Origin: Methylophilaceae bacterium
GTDB lineage: Bacteria > Pseudomonadota > Gammaproteobacteria > Burkholderiales > Methylophilaceae
NCBI GenBank assembly: GCA_010031285.1
Contig: RHAY01000012.1
Coordinates: 1 to 11,290 of the forward strand
Reading direction: 5' to 3'
Length of the DNA stretch: 11,290 nucleotides
The stretch's first letter is position 1, and the number at the start of each line of letters is the position of its first letter. The notes beneath the pieces are model-generated. The model made no database searches. It worked only from the letters and a program-made list of their open reading frames with translations, and had not been told where the DNA came from. The position numbers and the translations under genes are program-made. Shown here piece by piece: positions 1 to 6,595 of the stretch.

Positions 1-475
1 GCATTTACAAACTTCGGTGCTTCCGCTTTCCTTTCATGAAAATCATTTTAAGCTTTACTTGGAATATCAAAAAATGAGACATGAAAAAACAAAAACAACA
101 GATGATGATGTTAACCAGTACAGTGAATTTTTATTACAAAGTAATATTGATAGTCGATTAATTCAATTTCAAGATCAAACCGATTTAAAAATAGTAAGTT
201 TTGTTGATGTAATTGATGATGGGATTTCCGCAGTCTACACATTTTATGATACTTACGATAAATCGCTCAGTTATGGCACTTATTCCATACTATGGCTTAT
301 CAATTGGTGCATAGAAAAGAAATTAGATTATGTATATTTAGGCTATTGGATTAAAGAGAGTAAAAAGATGAATTACAAAACTCACTTTAAGCCTTTCGAA
401 TTATTCATCAATAACGAATGGCAATCATTTAATAGTGAACATGATACAATTCAATTGTTAAACAATATCAAATAA
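1..475 (+). CDS. bpt: Aspartate/glutamate leucyltransferase (Bpt), 3' part only
   Basis: This is the C-terminal part of a bacterial Ate/Bpt-family aminoacyl-tRNA-protein transferase. It moves leucine from Leu-tRNA onto proteins with N-terminal Asp or Glu, marking them for ClpS/ClpAP degradation in the cytoplasmic N-end rule pathway. The frame is open from base 2 to a TAA at 473-475 and gives about 157 residues, against roughly 240-250 for the family, so the N-terminal third with its cysteine cluster lies outside the window. Visible family blocks are LYLEYQKMRH, SRLIQF, VDVIDDGISAVYTFYD, SYGTYSILW and YVYLGYWIKESKKMNYK, the last being the very conserved GNAT-like core. A GTG at 17 could be read as a start, but homology runs upstream of it (LPLSFHENHF aligns inside the family), so the gene is 5'-truncated by the window edge. 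It ends 14 nt before tyrA on the same strand, so co-transcription is likely. The family assignment is firm; aminoacyl specificity (Leu rather than Arg) is inferred from the bacterial subfamily. Confidence 0.9.
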   Translation, partial: HLQTSVLPLSFHENHFKLYLEYQKMRHEKTKTTDDDVNQYSEFLLQSNIDSRLIQFQDQTDLKIVSFVDVIDDGISAVYTFYDTYDKSLSYGTYSILWLINWCIEKKLDYVYLGYWIKESKKMNYKTHFKPFELFINNEWQSFNSEHDTIQLLNNIK

Positions 476-489
476 ATCAACTATATACA

Positions 490-1344
490 GTGAATAAAAT
501 TCTTATTTTTGGTGTCGGTCTCATTGGTGGATCCATTGCACTTTCTGCTAAAAAATCAGGTTTTGCGTCTAGTATTGTGGGCGTCGGAAGAAATCAAGAT
601 AACCTTAACGACGCAATTAGATTGAAGCTTATTGATCGAATAAGCGAAGACTTAAAGAAAGATATTGCTGAAGCTCATATTATTATTATCGCAACGCCTG
701 TTGCACAATTTCCCTCCATACTCAAAACGATCCAACCCCATTTATCTTCACACACGATTATTACTGATGTGGGTAGTACAAAATCAGATGTCGTAGAATC
801 AGCAAAACAAATTTTAGGGCCGCATTATTCCCAATTTATTGGTGGGCATCCTATTGCTGGATCAGAAAAACATGGGGCAACAGCAGCACACATTGATTTA
901 TTTAAAAATAAAAATGTCATACTAACGCCAGATCAAGAGACGTCACATGAAGCAAAAGAAAAAATCGAAACATTATGGAAAACTGCAGGCGCAATAGTTT
1001 CAAATATGTCTCATAGTGACCATGACAAAATATTTTCCACAATTAGCCATCTTCCTCACTTATTAGCGTTTTCTCTTGTAGATATGATTACTCAAAGAGT
1101 TAATGCTAATGAACTTTTAAAATTTGCTGCGAGTGGCTTTAAAGATTTCACAAGAATTGCGGCAAGCTCTCCTGAGATGTGGAAAGATATTACGCTCGCA
1201 AATAAGAATTTTATTCTTGAAGATATTAAGCATTTTGAAAATCAAATTAAATTACTTAAAGAAGCTATTGAACACGAAGATGCCAAAAAGATTTTAGCCT
1301 TATTTGAAAATGCAAGTAAAACTCGAAACGAATGGTCACATTAA
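490..1344 (+). CDS. tyrA: Prephenate dehydrogenase (TyrA), tyrosine biosynthesis
   Basis: A cytoplasmic NAD(P)-dependent dehydrogenase that oxidatively decarboxylates prephenate to 4-hydroxyphenylpyruvate, the committed step to tyrosine; it may also accept arogenate. The 284-residue protein opens with a Rossmann dinucleotide-binding motif, GVGLIGGS, at residues 8-15. It continues with DVGSTKSDV (93-101), the substrate-pocket block GGHPIAGSEKHG (118-129, His120 being the conserved catalytic-region histidine), SHLPHLLAFSL (186-196) and GFKDFTRIA (216-224, Arg222 the likely prephenate carboxylate ligand). No chorismate mutase or ACT domain is fused, so the length is that of a plain monofunctional TyrA. 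The start is GTG at 490, chosen because the Rossmann strand begins at once after it; the upstream 19 nt contain no Shine-Dalgarno. It lies between bpt and aroA with gaps of 14 and 9 nt, so it sits inside an aromatic-amino-acid operon. Cofactor preference cannot be settled from sequence by eye. Confidence 0.95.
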   Translation: MNKILIFGVGLIGGSIALSAKKSGFASSIVGVGRNQDNLNDAIRLKLIDRISEDLKKDIAEAHIIIIATPVAQFPSILKTIQPHLSSHTIITDVGSTKSDVVESAKQILGPHYSQFIGGHPIAGSEKHGATAAHIDLFKNKNVILTPDQETSHEAKEKIETLWKTAGAIVSNMSHSDHDKIFSTISHLPHLLAFSLVDMITQRVNANELLKFAASGFKDFTRIAASSPEMWKDITLANKNFILEDIKHFENQIKLLKEAIEHEDAKKILALFENASKTRNEWSH

Positions 1345-1353
1345 ACTGAGCGC

Positions 1354-2640
1354 ATGACAAACCAAAAGAAATTAAAAGCTATTCAATCCGTTTCTGGTCA
1401 AGTCACTCTCCCTGGATCTAAAAGTATTACTAATCGCATTCTTCTTTTATCTGCGATTGCAGATGGAGAAACAGTGATCAAACATCCACTTCAATCAGAC
1501 GATACAAATCATATGATTGAAGCGCTAAAAATACTTCAAGTTGATCTTACACAAAATAAGAATGGTGACATTCACATTAAAGGCTCTCAAGGTCAGTTCA
1601 AAAATAAATCAGCTGAAATTTTTCTAGGCAATGCAGGCACTGCTTTTAGGCCACTCACCGCAGCTTTATCTTTTAGTCAAGGTAATTACATGCTAAGTGG
1701 CGTACCTCGAATGCATGAGCGGCCTATTAAAGATCTTGTCGATGCTCTTTTACAATTAAATGCAAATATCTCCTACCTCAATCAAGAAGGTTATCCACCG
1801 CTAAAAATATCTCCTTCTGAAATTATTGTTAACAGCTCAGTAAAAATTAGAGGTGATATTTCAAGTCAATTCTTAACAGCGCTATTAATGGCGATTCCAC
1901 TTACAAAAAAAGAAGTATCTATCGAAATCGTCGGTGATTTAATTTCAAAACCATATATTGATATCACCCTTAATCTTATGAGTCGATTTGGTGTGCACGT
2001 AAAAAAAATAGACTGGCAACACTTTCTGATTCCAGGCTCAAGTGCTTATGTGAGCCCAGGTGAAATATTTGTTGAGGGTGACGCCTCATCAGCTTCTTAC
2101 TTCTTAGCCGCCGGTGCGCTTGCTGGTGATATTGAAGTCAAAGGTATTGGGAAAAATAGCATTCAAGGTGATGTGAAATTTACTGAAGCCCTAGCTCTTA
2201 TGGGCGCTAAAATTAAAACTCTTGAAGCATCGATTAAGGTTTCAAAAGTTAAAACACTTCAAGCAATCAATCTTGATTGCAACCATATTCCAGATGCTGC
2301 AATGACACTTGCGGTTTTAGCATTATTTGCAAATGGTACAACTAAACTTCACAACATTGGAAGTTGGCGCGTTAAAGAAACTGATCGTATTAAAGCTATG
2401 GCAACTGAACTTAAAAAGTTGGGTGCAGCGGTTGTTGAAGGTGAAGATTTTATTGAAATCACTCCTCCACTTCATATCAAAGAAGATGTAGAAATAGATA
2501 CTTATGATGATCATCGAATAGCGATGTGTTTCTCATTGGTCAGCCTTAAAAATATCTCAATCACAATTAATGATCCAGCATGTGTGAATAAAACATTCCC
2601 CACATACTTTGAAGTATTAGAAAGTATTATAAAAACATAG
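1354..2640 (+). CDS. aroA: 3-phosphoshikimate 1-carboxyvinyltransferase (EPSP synthase)
   Basis: EPSP synthase condenses shikimate-3-phosphate with phosphoenolpyruvate, the sixth step of the shikimate pathway leading to chorismate. The 428-residue protein has the family's usual length and two-lobed layout. Lobe signatures seen are LPGSKSITNR at 19-28 (Lys23 binds substrate), LGNAGTAFRPLTA at 91-103, VPRMHERPI (117-125), GDISSQFLTALL (168-179), NHIPDAAMTLA (310-320, with catalytic-region Asp314), WRVKETDRI (338-346, Glu342) and YDDHRIAMCFSL (384-395, Arg388). The 91-103 motif is of the glyphosate-sensitive class I type, with Phe98 where E. coli has Met. ATG at 1354 is the only sensible start, 9 nt after the tyrA stop; a weak GAG at 1348-1350 is too close to act as a good ribosome binding site. 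The stop codon directly abuts the cmk ATG. Together with tyrA it supplies tyrosine and other chorismate products. Confidence 0.97.
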   Translation: MTNQKKLKAIQSVSGQVTLPGSKSITNRILLLSAIADGETVIKHPLQSDDTNHMIEALKILQVDLTQNKNGDIHIKGSQGQFKNKSAEIFLGNAGTAFRPLTAALSFSQGNYMLSGVPRMHERPIKDLVDALLQLNANISYLNQEGYPPLKISPSEIIVNSSVKIRGDISSQFLTALLMAIPLTKKEVSIEIVGDLISKPYIDITLNLMSRFGVHVKKIDWQHFLIPGSSAYVSPGEIFVEGDASSASYFLAAGALAGDIEVKGIGKNSIQGDVKFTEALALMGAKIKTLEASIKVSKVKTLQAINLDCNHIPDAAMTLAVLALFANGTTKLHNIGSWRVKETDRIKAMATELKKLGAAVVEGEDFIEITPPLHIKEDVEIDTYDDHRIAMCFSLVSLKNISITINDPACVNKTFPTYFEVLESIIKT

Positions 2641-3312
2641 ATGACCTCTCACATTCCTATTATTGCGATTGATGGCCCTTCCGCTTCTGGAAAAGGTACT
2701 GTCGCTAAACTTGTTGCAGAAAAACTAGGCTTTCATTATCTAGACTCTGGATCAATTTATCGAACGATCGCTTATGCGGGTCGCATGCAAAATATTCCCC
2801 TCGATAACGAAGCTTTACTTCTCAAAGTCCTAGAAAATGCTGATTTAAGCTTCAAAAATGATCAAATTTTACTCAATGGTAAAGACGTCTCGGAAGCGAT
2901 ACGTACTGAAGAATCAGGTCGCGGAGCCTCTGAAGTTGCGGTTCATAAGGCTTTAAGAGAGGCGATTCTCGGATTTCAGAGGAGTTTTGAAAAAAGCCCT
3001 GGATTGGTGGCCGAAGGAAGGGATATGACATCGGTTGTTTTCCCCCATGCTGGCATTAAAATCTTCTTAACCGCAAGCGCTCAAATTAGAGCCGAAAGAA
3101 GATATAAACAGTTGATCTCAAAAGGAAACCCTGCTAATATGGCCTCGGTTTTAAGTGAAATTATTCTAAGAGATAAGCGAGATTTTCAAAGAGAAATCTC
3201 TCCCCTCTTAAAAACAAAAGACGCTATTGAAATAGATACAGACACATTAAGCATATCTGATGCCGTTGATAACATCACCCATCTCTTCAGTTTAAAGTCT
3301 CAAACGTCTTAA
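2641..3312 (+). CDS. cmk: Cytidylate (CMP/dCMP) kinase
   Basis: Cytoplasmic NMP kinase that phosphorylates CMP and dCMP with ATP, feeding CDP/dCDP to RNA, DNA and phospholipid synthesis. The 223-residue protein carries the P-loop DGPSASGKGT at 11-20, the CMP-binding segment YLDSGSIYR at 33-41, SGRGASEVA (92-100), the VAEGRDM block (123-129) and the LID/substrate arginines in LRDKRDFQREISPL (176-189: Arg177, Arg180, Asp181, Arg184), then the terminal IDT (198-200). The length is normal for bacterial Cmk. One small departure is that GRDM is followed by Thr-Ser (130-131), whereas E. coli Cmk has Gly-Thr. The ATG directly follows the aroA TAG with no gap and no Shine-Dalgarno, implying translation by read-on ribosomes from aroA. 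The linkage to rpsA downstream is the classic cmk-rpsA arrangement in proteobacteria. Confidence 0.96.
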   Translation: MTSHIPIIAIDGPSASGKGTVAKLVAEKLGFHYLDSGSIYRTIAYAGRMQNIPLDNEALLLKVLENADLSFKNDQILLNGKDVSEAIRTEESGRGASEVAVHKALREAILGFQRSFEKSPGLVAEGRDMTSVVFPHAGIKIFLTASAQIRAERRYKQLISKGNPANMASVLSEIILRDKRDFQREISPLLKTKDAIEIDTDTLSISDAVDNITHLFSLKSQTS

Positions 3313-3394
3313 AAAATTGGTGTAATAGATTTCAAAGATCTATTGCTAACTTTAACATCCCTATCGCTAGGTAGGACTTTATAGGTAACATTTA
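3313..3394 (+). promoter_or_regulatory. rpsA mRNA leader with potential hairpins
   Basis: This 82-nt gap is the only substantial spacer between bpt and ihfB. It can form a stem of ten pairs, 3322-3331 with 3337-3346, closing a 5-nt loop (seven central Watson-Crick pairs, an outer G-C and two G-U pairs). No T-run follows, so it is not a convincing terminator. Further down, CCTAT at 3360-3364 can pair either with TAGG at 3368-3371 (via CCTA) or with ATAGG at 3381-3385, the latter hiding the only Shine-Dalgarno-like bases (AGGT, 3383-3386) ahead of the rpsA ATG. In E. coli the rpsA leader is likewise structured, lacks a strong Shine-Dalgarno and mediates S1 autorepression (established knowledge). 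That this leader does the same is inference. I did not find a convincing -35/-10 pair inside it. Confidence 0.4.
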
Positions 3395-5110
3395 ATGGCA
3401 ACGACAGCAAAAAATACAGAATCAAAATCCACAGAAAGTTTCGCAGCTCTATTCGAAGAAAGCATAGCGCTTCAAGAAATGCGTTCAGGCGAAGTAATTA
3501 CAGCCGAAGTTATATCGATTGATAATGACTTTGTGATTGTAAACGCAGGACTTAAATCAGAAAGCGTAATCAAAGCAGAAGAATTCCTTAATGACCAAGG
3601 CGAACTTGACGTTAAAGTGGGTGACTTTGTTAAAGTTGCAATTGAAAAACTAGAAGACGGCTTCGGCTCAACAATCCTATCAAGAGATAAAGCAAAGAAA
3701 ATGCAAGCATGGCTTGACCTTGAAGATGCAATGAATCAAGGAACGGTAGTTAAAGGTTTTGTAAGTAGTCGCGTTAAAGGTGGCTTAAGAGTATCTGTAA
3801 ATGGAATCACAGCATTCTTACCAGGCTCACTCGTTGATGTAAGACCTGTTAAAGACACATCACCATTTGAAAATAAAGAATGGGATCTTAAAGTTATCAA
3901 AATTGATAAGAAAAGAAATAACGTGGTTGTTTCTAGAAAAGCAGTGATGGAACAATCCACAGGTGCAGATAGAGATGCTGTTATTGGAACACTTACTGAA
4001 GGTGCAACTGTCAAAGGTATTATTAAAAATATCACAGATTATGGTGCATTCGTTGATTTAGGCGGTATTGACGGTTTACTTCATATTACTGACTTAGCAT
4101 GGAGACGCGTAAAGCATCCATCTGAAATTTTAAATATTGGTGATGAAGTTGAAGCTAAAGTGCTTAAATTTGATCAAGAAAAAAATCGTGTTTCATTAGG
4201 TTTAAAACAACTCGACGATGATCCTTGGAAAGGTTTATCAAGAAGATATCCAGTTAGCTCGCGTCTATTCGGTAAAGTATCTAACTTAACTGATTACGGT
4301 GCATTCGTTGAAATTGAAGCTGGTATTGAAGGTTTAGTTCACGTTTCAGAAATGGATTGGACAAATAAAAATATTCACCCTGGAAAAATTGCGCAGCTCG
4401 GTGACGAAGTTGAAGTAATGATTCTTGAAATTGATGAAGACAGAAGAAGACTTTCATTGGGTATGAAACAATGTAAATCAAATCCATGGGCAGAATTTTC
4501 TGAAACACATAAAAAAGGTGACAAAGTAAGCGGCCCTATTAAATCAATCACTGATTTCGGAATCTTTATCGGTCTAGATGGTGGCATAGATGGTCTTATT
4601 CATTTATCTGATATCTCTTGGGATAAGACAGGTGAAGAGGCGATTAGAAACTTTAAAAAAGGTGACGATCTCGAAGCGCTCATCGTGGCAATCGATGTTG
4701 AGAAAGAAAGAATTTCTCTTGGCCTTAAACAATTATCAGGCGACAACTTCTCAGGCTTCACAAAAGCTAATGACAAAGGAAGTTTTGTTAAAGGTATAGT
4801 TAAATCAGCAGATGCTTCCGGTATTATAGTAACTTTAGCTGATCAAGTTGAAGGTAAGGTTGATATCAATGAAGTCAGCGAAGATAAAATTGATGATGCT
4901 TCAACTGTTGTTAAAGCTGGTGACGAAATTGAAGTTAAAATACTCAATATCGATGCTAAAGAAAAAACAATCCAACTTTCACTTAAATCTAAAAATTCAG
5001 CTAAACCAAAAGCTGCTAAGAAAAAAGTAGAGGTTGAACAAAGTTCTGATAATGCTGGGACAACTAACCTTGGCGCGTTATTAAAGGCAAAATTAGATAG
5101 TAAAAAATAA
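3395..5110 (+). CDS. rpsA: 30S ribosomal protein S1
   Basis: S1 binds the 30S subunit and captures mRNAs, unfolding them and enabling initiation on leaders with weak Shine-Dalgarno sequences. The 571-residue protein shows six S1 (OB-fold) repeats at about residues 30-98, 115-182, 203-271, 288-358, 375-445 and 463-531. The first two are divergent, as expected for the ribosome-binding half. Repeats 3-5 are the classical RNA-binding ones, with the recurring DYGAFV or DFGIFI, GIDGL(L/I)H or GIEGLVH, and RVSLGLKQL-type endings. A Lys-rich tail (536-571) follows. Length and repeat count match long proteobacterial S1 (E. coli 557). ATG at 3395 is preceded by an AGGT 8 nt upstream, the best but still weak ribosome binding site in the window. 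The gene is 8 nt from ihfB, the conserved rpsA-ihfB pair. Repeats 3 and 4 share a near-identical 20-nt stretch (4037-4056 and 4292-4311). Confidence 0.98.
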   Translation: MATTAKNTESKSTESFAALFEESIALQEMRSGEVITAEVISIDNDFVIVNAGLKSESVIKAEEFLNDQGELDVKVGDFVKVAIEKLEDGFGSTILSRDKAKKMQAWLDLEDAMNQGTVVKGFVSSRVKGGLRVSVNGITAFLPGSLVDVRPVKDTSPFENKEWDLKVIKIDKKRNNVVVSRKAVMEQSTGADRDAVIGTLTEGATVKGIIKNITDYGAFVDLGGIDGLLHITDLAWRRVKHPSEILNIGDEVEAKVLKFDQEKNRVSLGLKQLDDDPWKGLSRRYPVSSRLFGKVSNLTDYGAFVEIEAGIEGLVHVSEMDWTNKNIHPGKIAQLGDEVEVMILEIDEDRRRLSLGMKQCKSNPWAEFSETHKKGDKVSGPIKSITDFGIFIGLDGGIDGLIHLSDISWDKTGEEAIRNFKKGDDLEALIVAIDVEKERISLGLKQLSGDNFSGFTKANDKGSFVKGIVKSADASGIIVTLADQVEGKVDINEVSEDKIDDASTVVKAGDEIEVKILNIDAKEKTIQLSLKSKNSAKPKAAKKKVEVEQSSDNAGTTNLGALLKAKLDSKK

Positions 5111-5118
5111 TTTATCTT

Positions 5119-5397
5119 ATGACGAAGTCTAAATTAATCAACTTACTTGCTAGCCGTTTCTCTCAGTTAGTCTATAAAGACGCTGAGTTATCGGTCAAAA
5201 CAATTCTAGATGCTATGGGTGAAACACTCTCCAAAGGTAAAAGAATTGAAATTAGAGGGTTTGGTAGTTTTAGTTTAAATTACCGACCACCTCGCTTGGG
5301 CAGAAACCCTAAAACAGGTTCAAAAGTGGAGGTGCCAGAGAAATATGTTCCACATTTTAAAGCAGGCAAAGAACTAAGAGATCGCGTTGATAAATAA
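5119..5397 (+). CDS. ihfB: Integration host factor subunit beta
   Basis: Beta subunit of the IHF heterodimer, a small HU-family nucleoid protein that binds DNA specifically and bends it sharply, assisting transcription, replication and recombination. The 92-residue protein is of standard length, with the HU/IHF helices at the N-terminus (MTKSKLINLL ... LVYKDAELSVKTILDAM), the RIEIRGFGSF signature at 42-51, and the arm RPPRLGRNPKTG at 56-67, whose Pro64 is the residue that intercalates DNA. The ending VPHFKAGKELRDRVD is typical of IhfB rather than IhfA or HU. The start ATG at 5119 is 8 nt after rpsA and has no Shine-Dalgarno, so it probably depends on ribosomes leaving rpsA. An intrinsic terminator begins 15 nt after the stop, making ihfB the last gene of the transcript. 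Its partner ihfA is not in the window. Confidence 0.97.
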   Translation: MTKSKLINLLASRFSQLVYKDAELSVKTILDAMGETLSKGKRIEIRGFGSFSLNYRPPRLGRNPKTGSKVEVPEKYVPHFKAGKELRDRVDK

Positions 5398-5412
5398 GAC
5401 TAGACATCATTT

Positions 5413-5449
5413 AAAAGCATATCTTCTAACCAGGATATGCTTTTTTTTT
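5413..5449 (+). terminator. Rho-independent terminator after ihfB
   Basis: A perfect 11-bp inverted repeat, 5413-5423 against 5434-5444, encloses a 10-nt loop and runs directly into nine consecutive T residues (5441-5449). The stem core is GCATATC/GATATGC. It starts 15 nt after the ihfB stop codon and is the only clear intrinsic terminator in the window. It should end the tyrA-aroA-cmk-rpsA-ihfB transcript and separate it from lapB-pyrF. Confidence 0.93.
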
Positions 5450-5475
5450 GATCAATCAATTAATAGATATACAAT
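5448..5475 (+). promoter_or_regulatory. Candidate sigma-70 promoter for lapB-pyrF
   Basis: TTGATC at 5448-5453 (four of six to TTGACA) and TACAAT at 5470-5475 (five of six to TATAAT) are separated by 16 nt. The -35 overlaps the T-tail of the ihfB terminator, which is where a new promoter is needed. Transcription would begin near 5482, only a few bases before the lapB ATG at 5485, implying a nearly leaderless message. In AT-rich DNA such matches arise by chance, so this is a weak call. Confidence 0.35.
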
Positions 5476-5484
5476 AAATCAAAT

Positions 5485-5979
5485 ATGATTCAATTCGAAT
5501 ATTGGTGGCTCCTTGTTATCCCCTTCTTCTTTGCATTAGGTTGGATAGCCGCTCGTATTGACATTAAACAACTCATGAAGGAATCAACAAGCCTTCCTGC
5601 GACCTACTTTAAAGGCCTTAATTACCTTATTACTAATCAATACGAAAAAGCAGTTAACGCTTTTATGGATGCTGTTCGTATTAATAATGAATCACTTGAA
5701 TTACACTTTGCTTTAGGCAGTATCTTAAGACGAATAGGTCACATTGATCGCGCTATCAATATGCATTTAGATTTATTAGAAAATCGTGATCTTAATCCAT
5801 CACAAGAAGAATCCGTGAAAGCTGAATTAGCTCAAGATTATCTTAAAGCAGGCTTATTTGATCGGGCTGAAGAATTATTCCTTAAATTAGAATCTGGAAA
5901 ATATAAACAATACGCATCTAATGCTTTACTTGAGATTTACGTGAAAGAACGTGAATGGCAAAACGCATTACCATTGTGA
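5485..5979 (+). CDS. LapB N-terminal fragment: membrane anchor and first TPRs
   Basis: 164 residues. Residues 6-22 form a single hydrophobic, Trp-rich segment followed by AARID, the typical LapB inner-membrane anchor, with the rest facing the cytoplasm. TPR helices follow: YFKGLNYLITNQYEKAVNAF (41-60), LHFALGSILRRIGHIDRAI (73-91) and ELAQDYLKAGLFDRAEELF (114-132), then the start of another repeat up to WQNA (158-161). The last three residues (LPL) and the TGA are out of register with the family. The ATG at 5485 fits the family N-terminus exactly and has no Shine-Dalgarno. On its own this piece lacks the rubredoxin domain that LapB needs for function in E. coli. Confidence 0.7.
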   Translation: MIQFEYWWLLVIPFFFALGWIAARIDIKQLMKESTSLPATYFKGLNYLITNQYEKAVNAFMDAVRINNESLELHFALGSILRRIGHIDRAINMHLDLLENRDLNPSQEESVKAELAQDYLKAGLFDRAEELFLKLESGKYKQYASNALLEIYVKEREWQNALPL

Positions 5980-6595
5980 AATTGCATTGAATGCGATTTT
6001 AGATAAAGATAAAAAGTCAGCAATTAAATCACTTAACGATGCACTCGATGCGCATAAGAAATGTGTTCGAGCAAATATTTTACTTGGTGATTTAGATGCA
6101 GAAGATGGTGATCATAATAAAGCGATCAATCACTGGAAAAAAATTGAGTTTCAAGATCCAGAATCCTTAGGTCTTGTCGCAGCCAAAATACTTAATTCAT
6201 TTGAAAAACTTAAAAAACCCGAAGAAGGTTTATCACTCCTAAATCTTTATTTTGAAAATTACAAATTAAGATCACTGCTTAATGTAATCTATGAAGCAAC
6301 ATTAAAACTAGAAGGCTCTGAAATGGCCGAAGAGCTTGCACGCAAAGAGCTTATAAGAAAACCAAGCCTTCAAGCATTAGATCAATTATTTCAAGCCCGT
6401 GCTTTAAATAGCAAACATAAAGAACAAGACATCCAACTTATTCAACAAACTGTTCGTAATGCTATTGGTAATCGACGTTTATTTACATGCAGCAGCTGTG
6501 GCTTTAAAGCTAAACAGCATCATTGGCAGTGTCCAGCTTGTAATGCCTGGGAAGCACTTCCGTCAGAGCCTACTGAGATGAATGAAATTAGTTAA
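5951..6595 (+). CDS. LapB C-terminal fragment: later TPRs and rubredoxin-like zinc knuckle
   Basis: An open frame of 214 codons that overlaps the N-terminal fragment by 29 nt. Homology begins at about its residue 6 (HYHCEIAL), after the nominal GTG at 5951, so that GTG is probably not a natural start but just the first start-like codon in the shifted frame. It holds TPR-like helices (for example VRANILLGDLDAEDGDHNKAI, split over 39-59) and ends with the zinc ligands Cys180, Cys183, Cys194 and Cys197 (CSSC ... CPAC), with the W-x-CPxC-x-AW pattern of LapB. All four cysteines are intact and the 209 downstream codons show no further stop, so decay, if any, is recent. Its TAA overlaps the pyrF ATG by one base. 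Confidence 0.6.
   Translation: MNGKTHYHCEIALNAILDKDKKSAIKSLNDALDAHKKCVRANILLGDLDAEDGDHNKAINHWKKIEFQDPESLGLVAAKILNSFEKLKKPEEGLSLLNLYFENYKLRSLLNVIYEATLKLEGSEMAEELARKELIRKPSLQALDQLFQARALNSKHKEQDIQLIQQTVRNAIGNRRLFTCSSCGFKAKQHHWQCPACNAWEALPSEPTEMNEIS

Larger units (their letters stand above)
5485..6595 (+). pseudogene. lapB: lapB (yciM), disrupted by a frameshift and about 20 missing codons
   Basis: LapB is an inner-membrane-anchored TPR protein with a C-terminal rubredoxin-type zinc knuckle. In E. coli it directs FtsH to degrade LpxC and coordinates lipopolysaccharide synthesis and assembly. Here the protein is split. The first frame carries the membrane anchor and early TPRs and stops at 5977-5979; the remaining TPRs and the zinc knuckle continue in the +1 frame. 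Comparing with E. coli LapB from memory, WQKA matches WQNA (residues 158-161 of the first frame) and HFYCELAL matches HYHCEIAL of the second, but the 20 residues that lie between them in E. coli are absent. The simplest reading is a single deletion of about 62 nt near 5967-5970 (not a multiple of three), rather than a one-base slip. It may be a real inactivation, two co-translated halves, or a sequencing/assembly error. Identity of the gene is firm; its functional state is unknown. Confidence 0.85.

Noticed and set aside
17..475. A complete small protein starting at GTG 17
   Set aside because: The frame stays open to base 2 and Bpt homology continues upstream of the GTG; it is the truncated 3' part of bpt.
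3322..3346. Terminator between cmk and rpsA
   Set aside because: The stem is AT-rich and is followed by a mixed sequence without a T-run; it fits a leader structure better.
3736..4587. Several antisense open frames inside rpsA (and similar ones inside aroA, metG and pgl)
   Set aside because: They mirror real, well-conserved genes, have no recognisable domains and no start signals, and are low-complexity translations of the opposite strand.
4590..5030. Lys/Leu-rich same-strand frames within rpsA
   Set aside because: They are shifted-frame readings of the S1 repeats and the Lys-rich tail, with no independent support.
5955..5980. Programmed +1 frameshift joining the two lapB frames
   Set aside because: No recognisable slippery or pause signal is seen, and a shift alone would still leave about 20 family residues missing, so deletion explains more.
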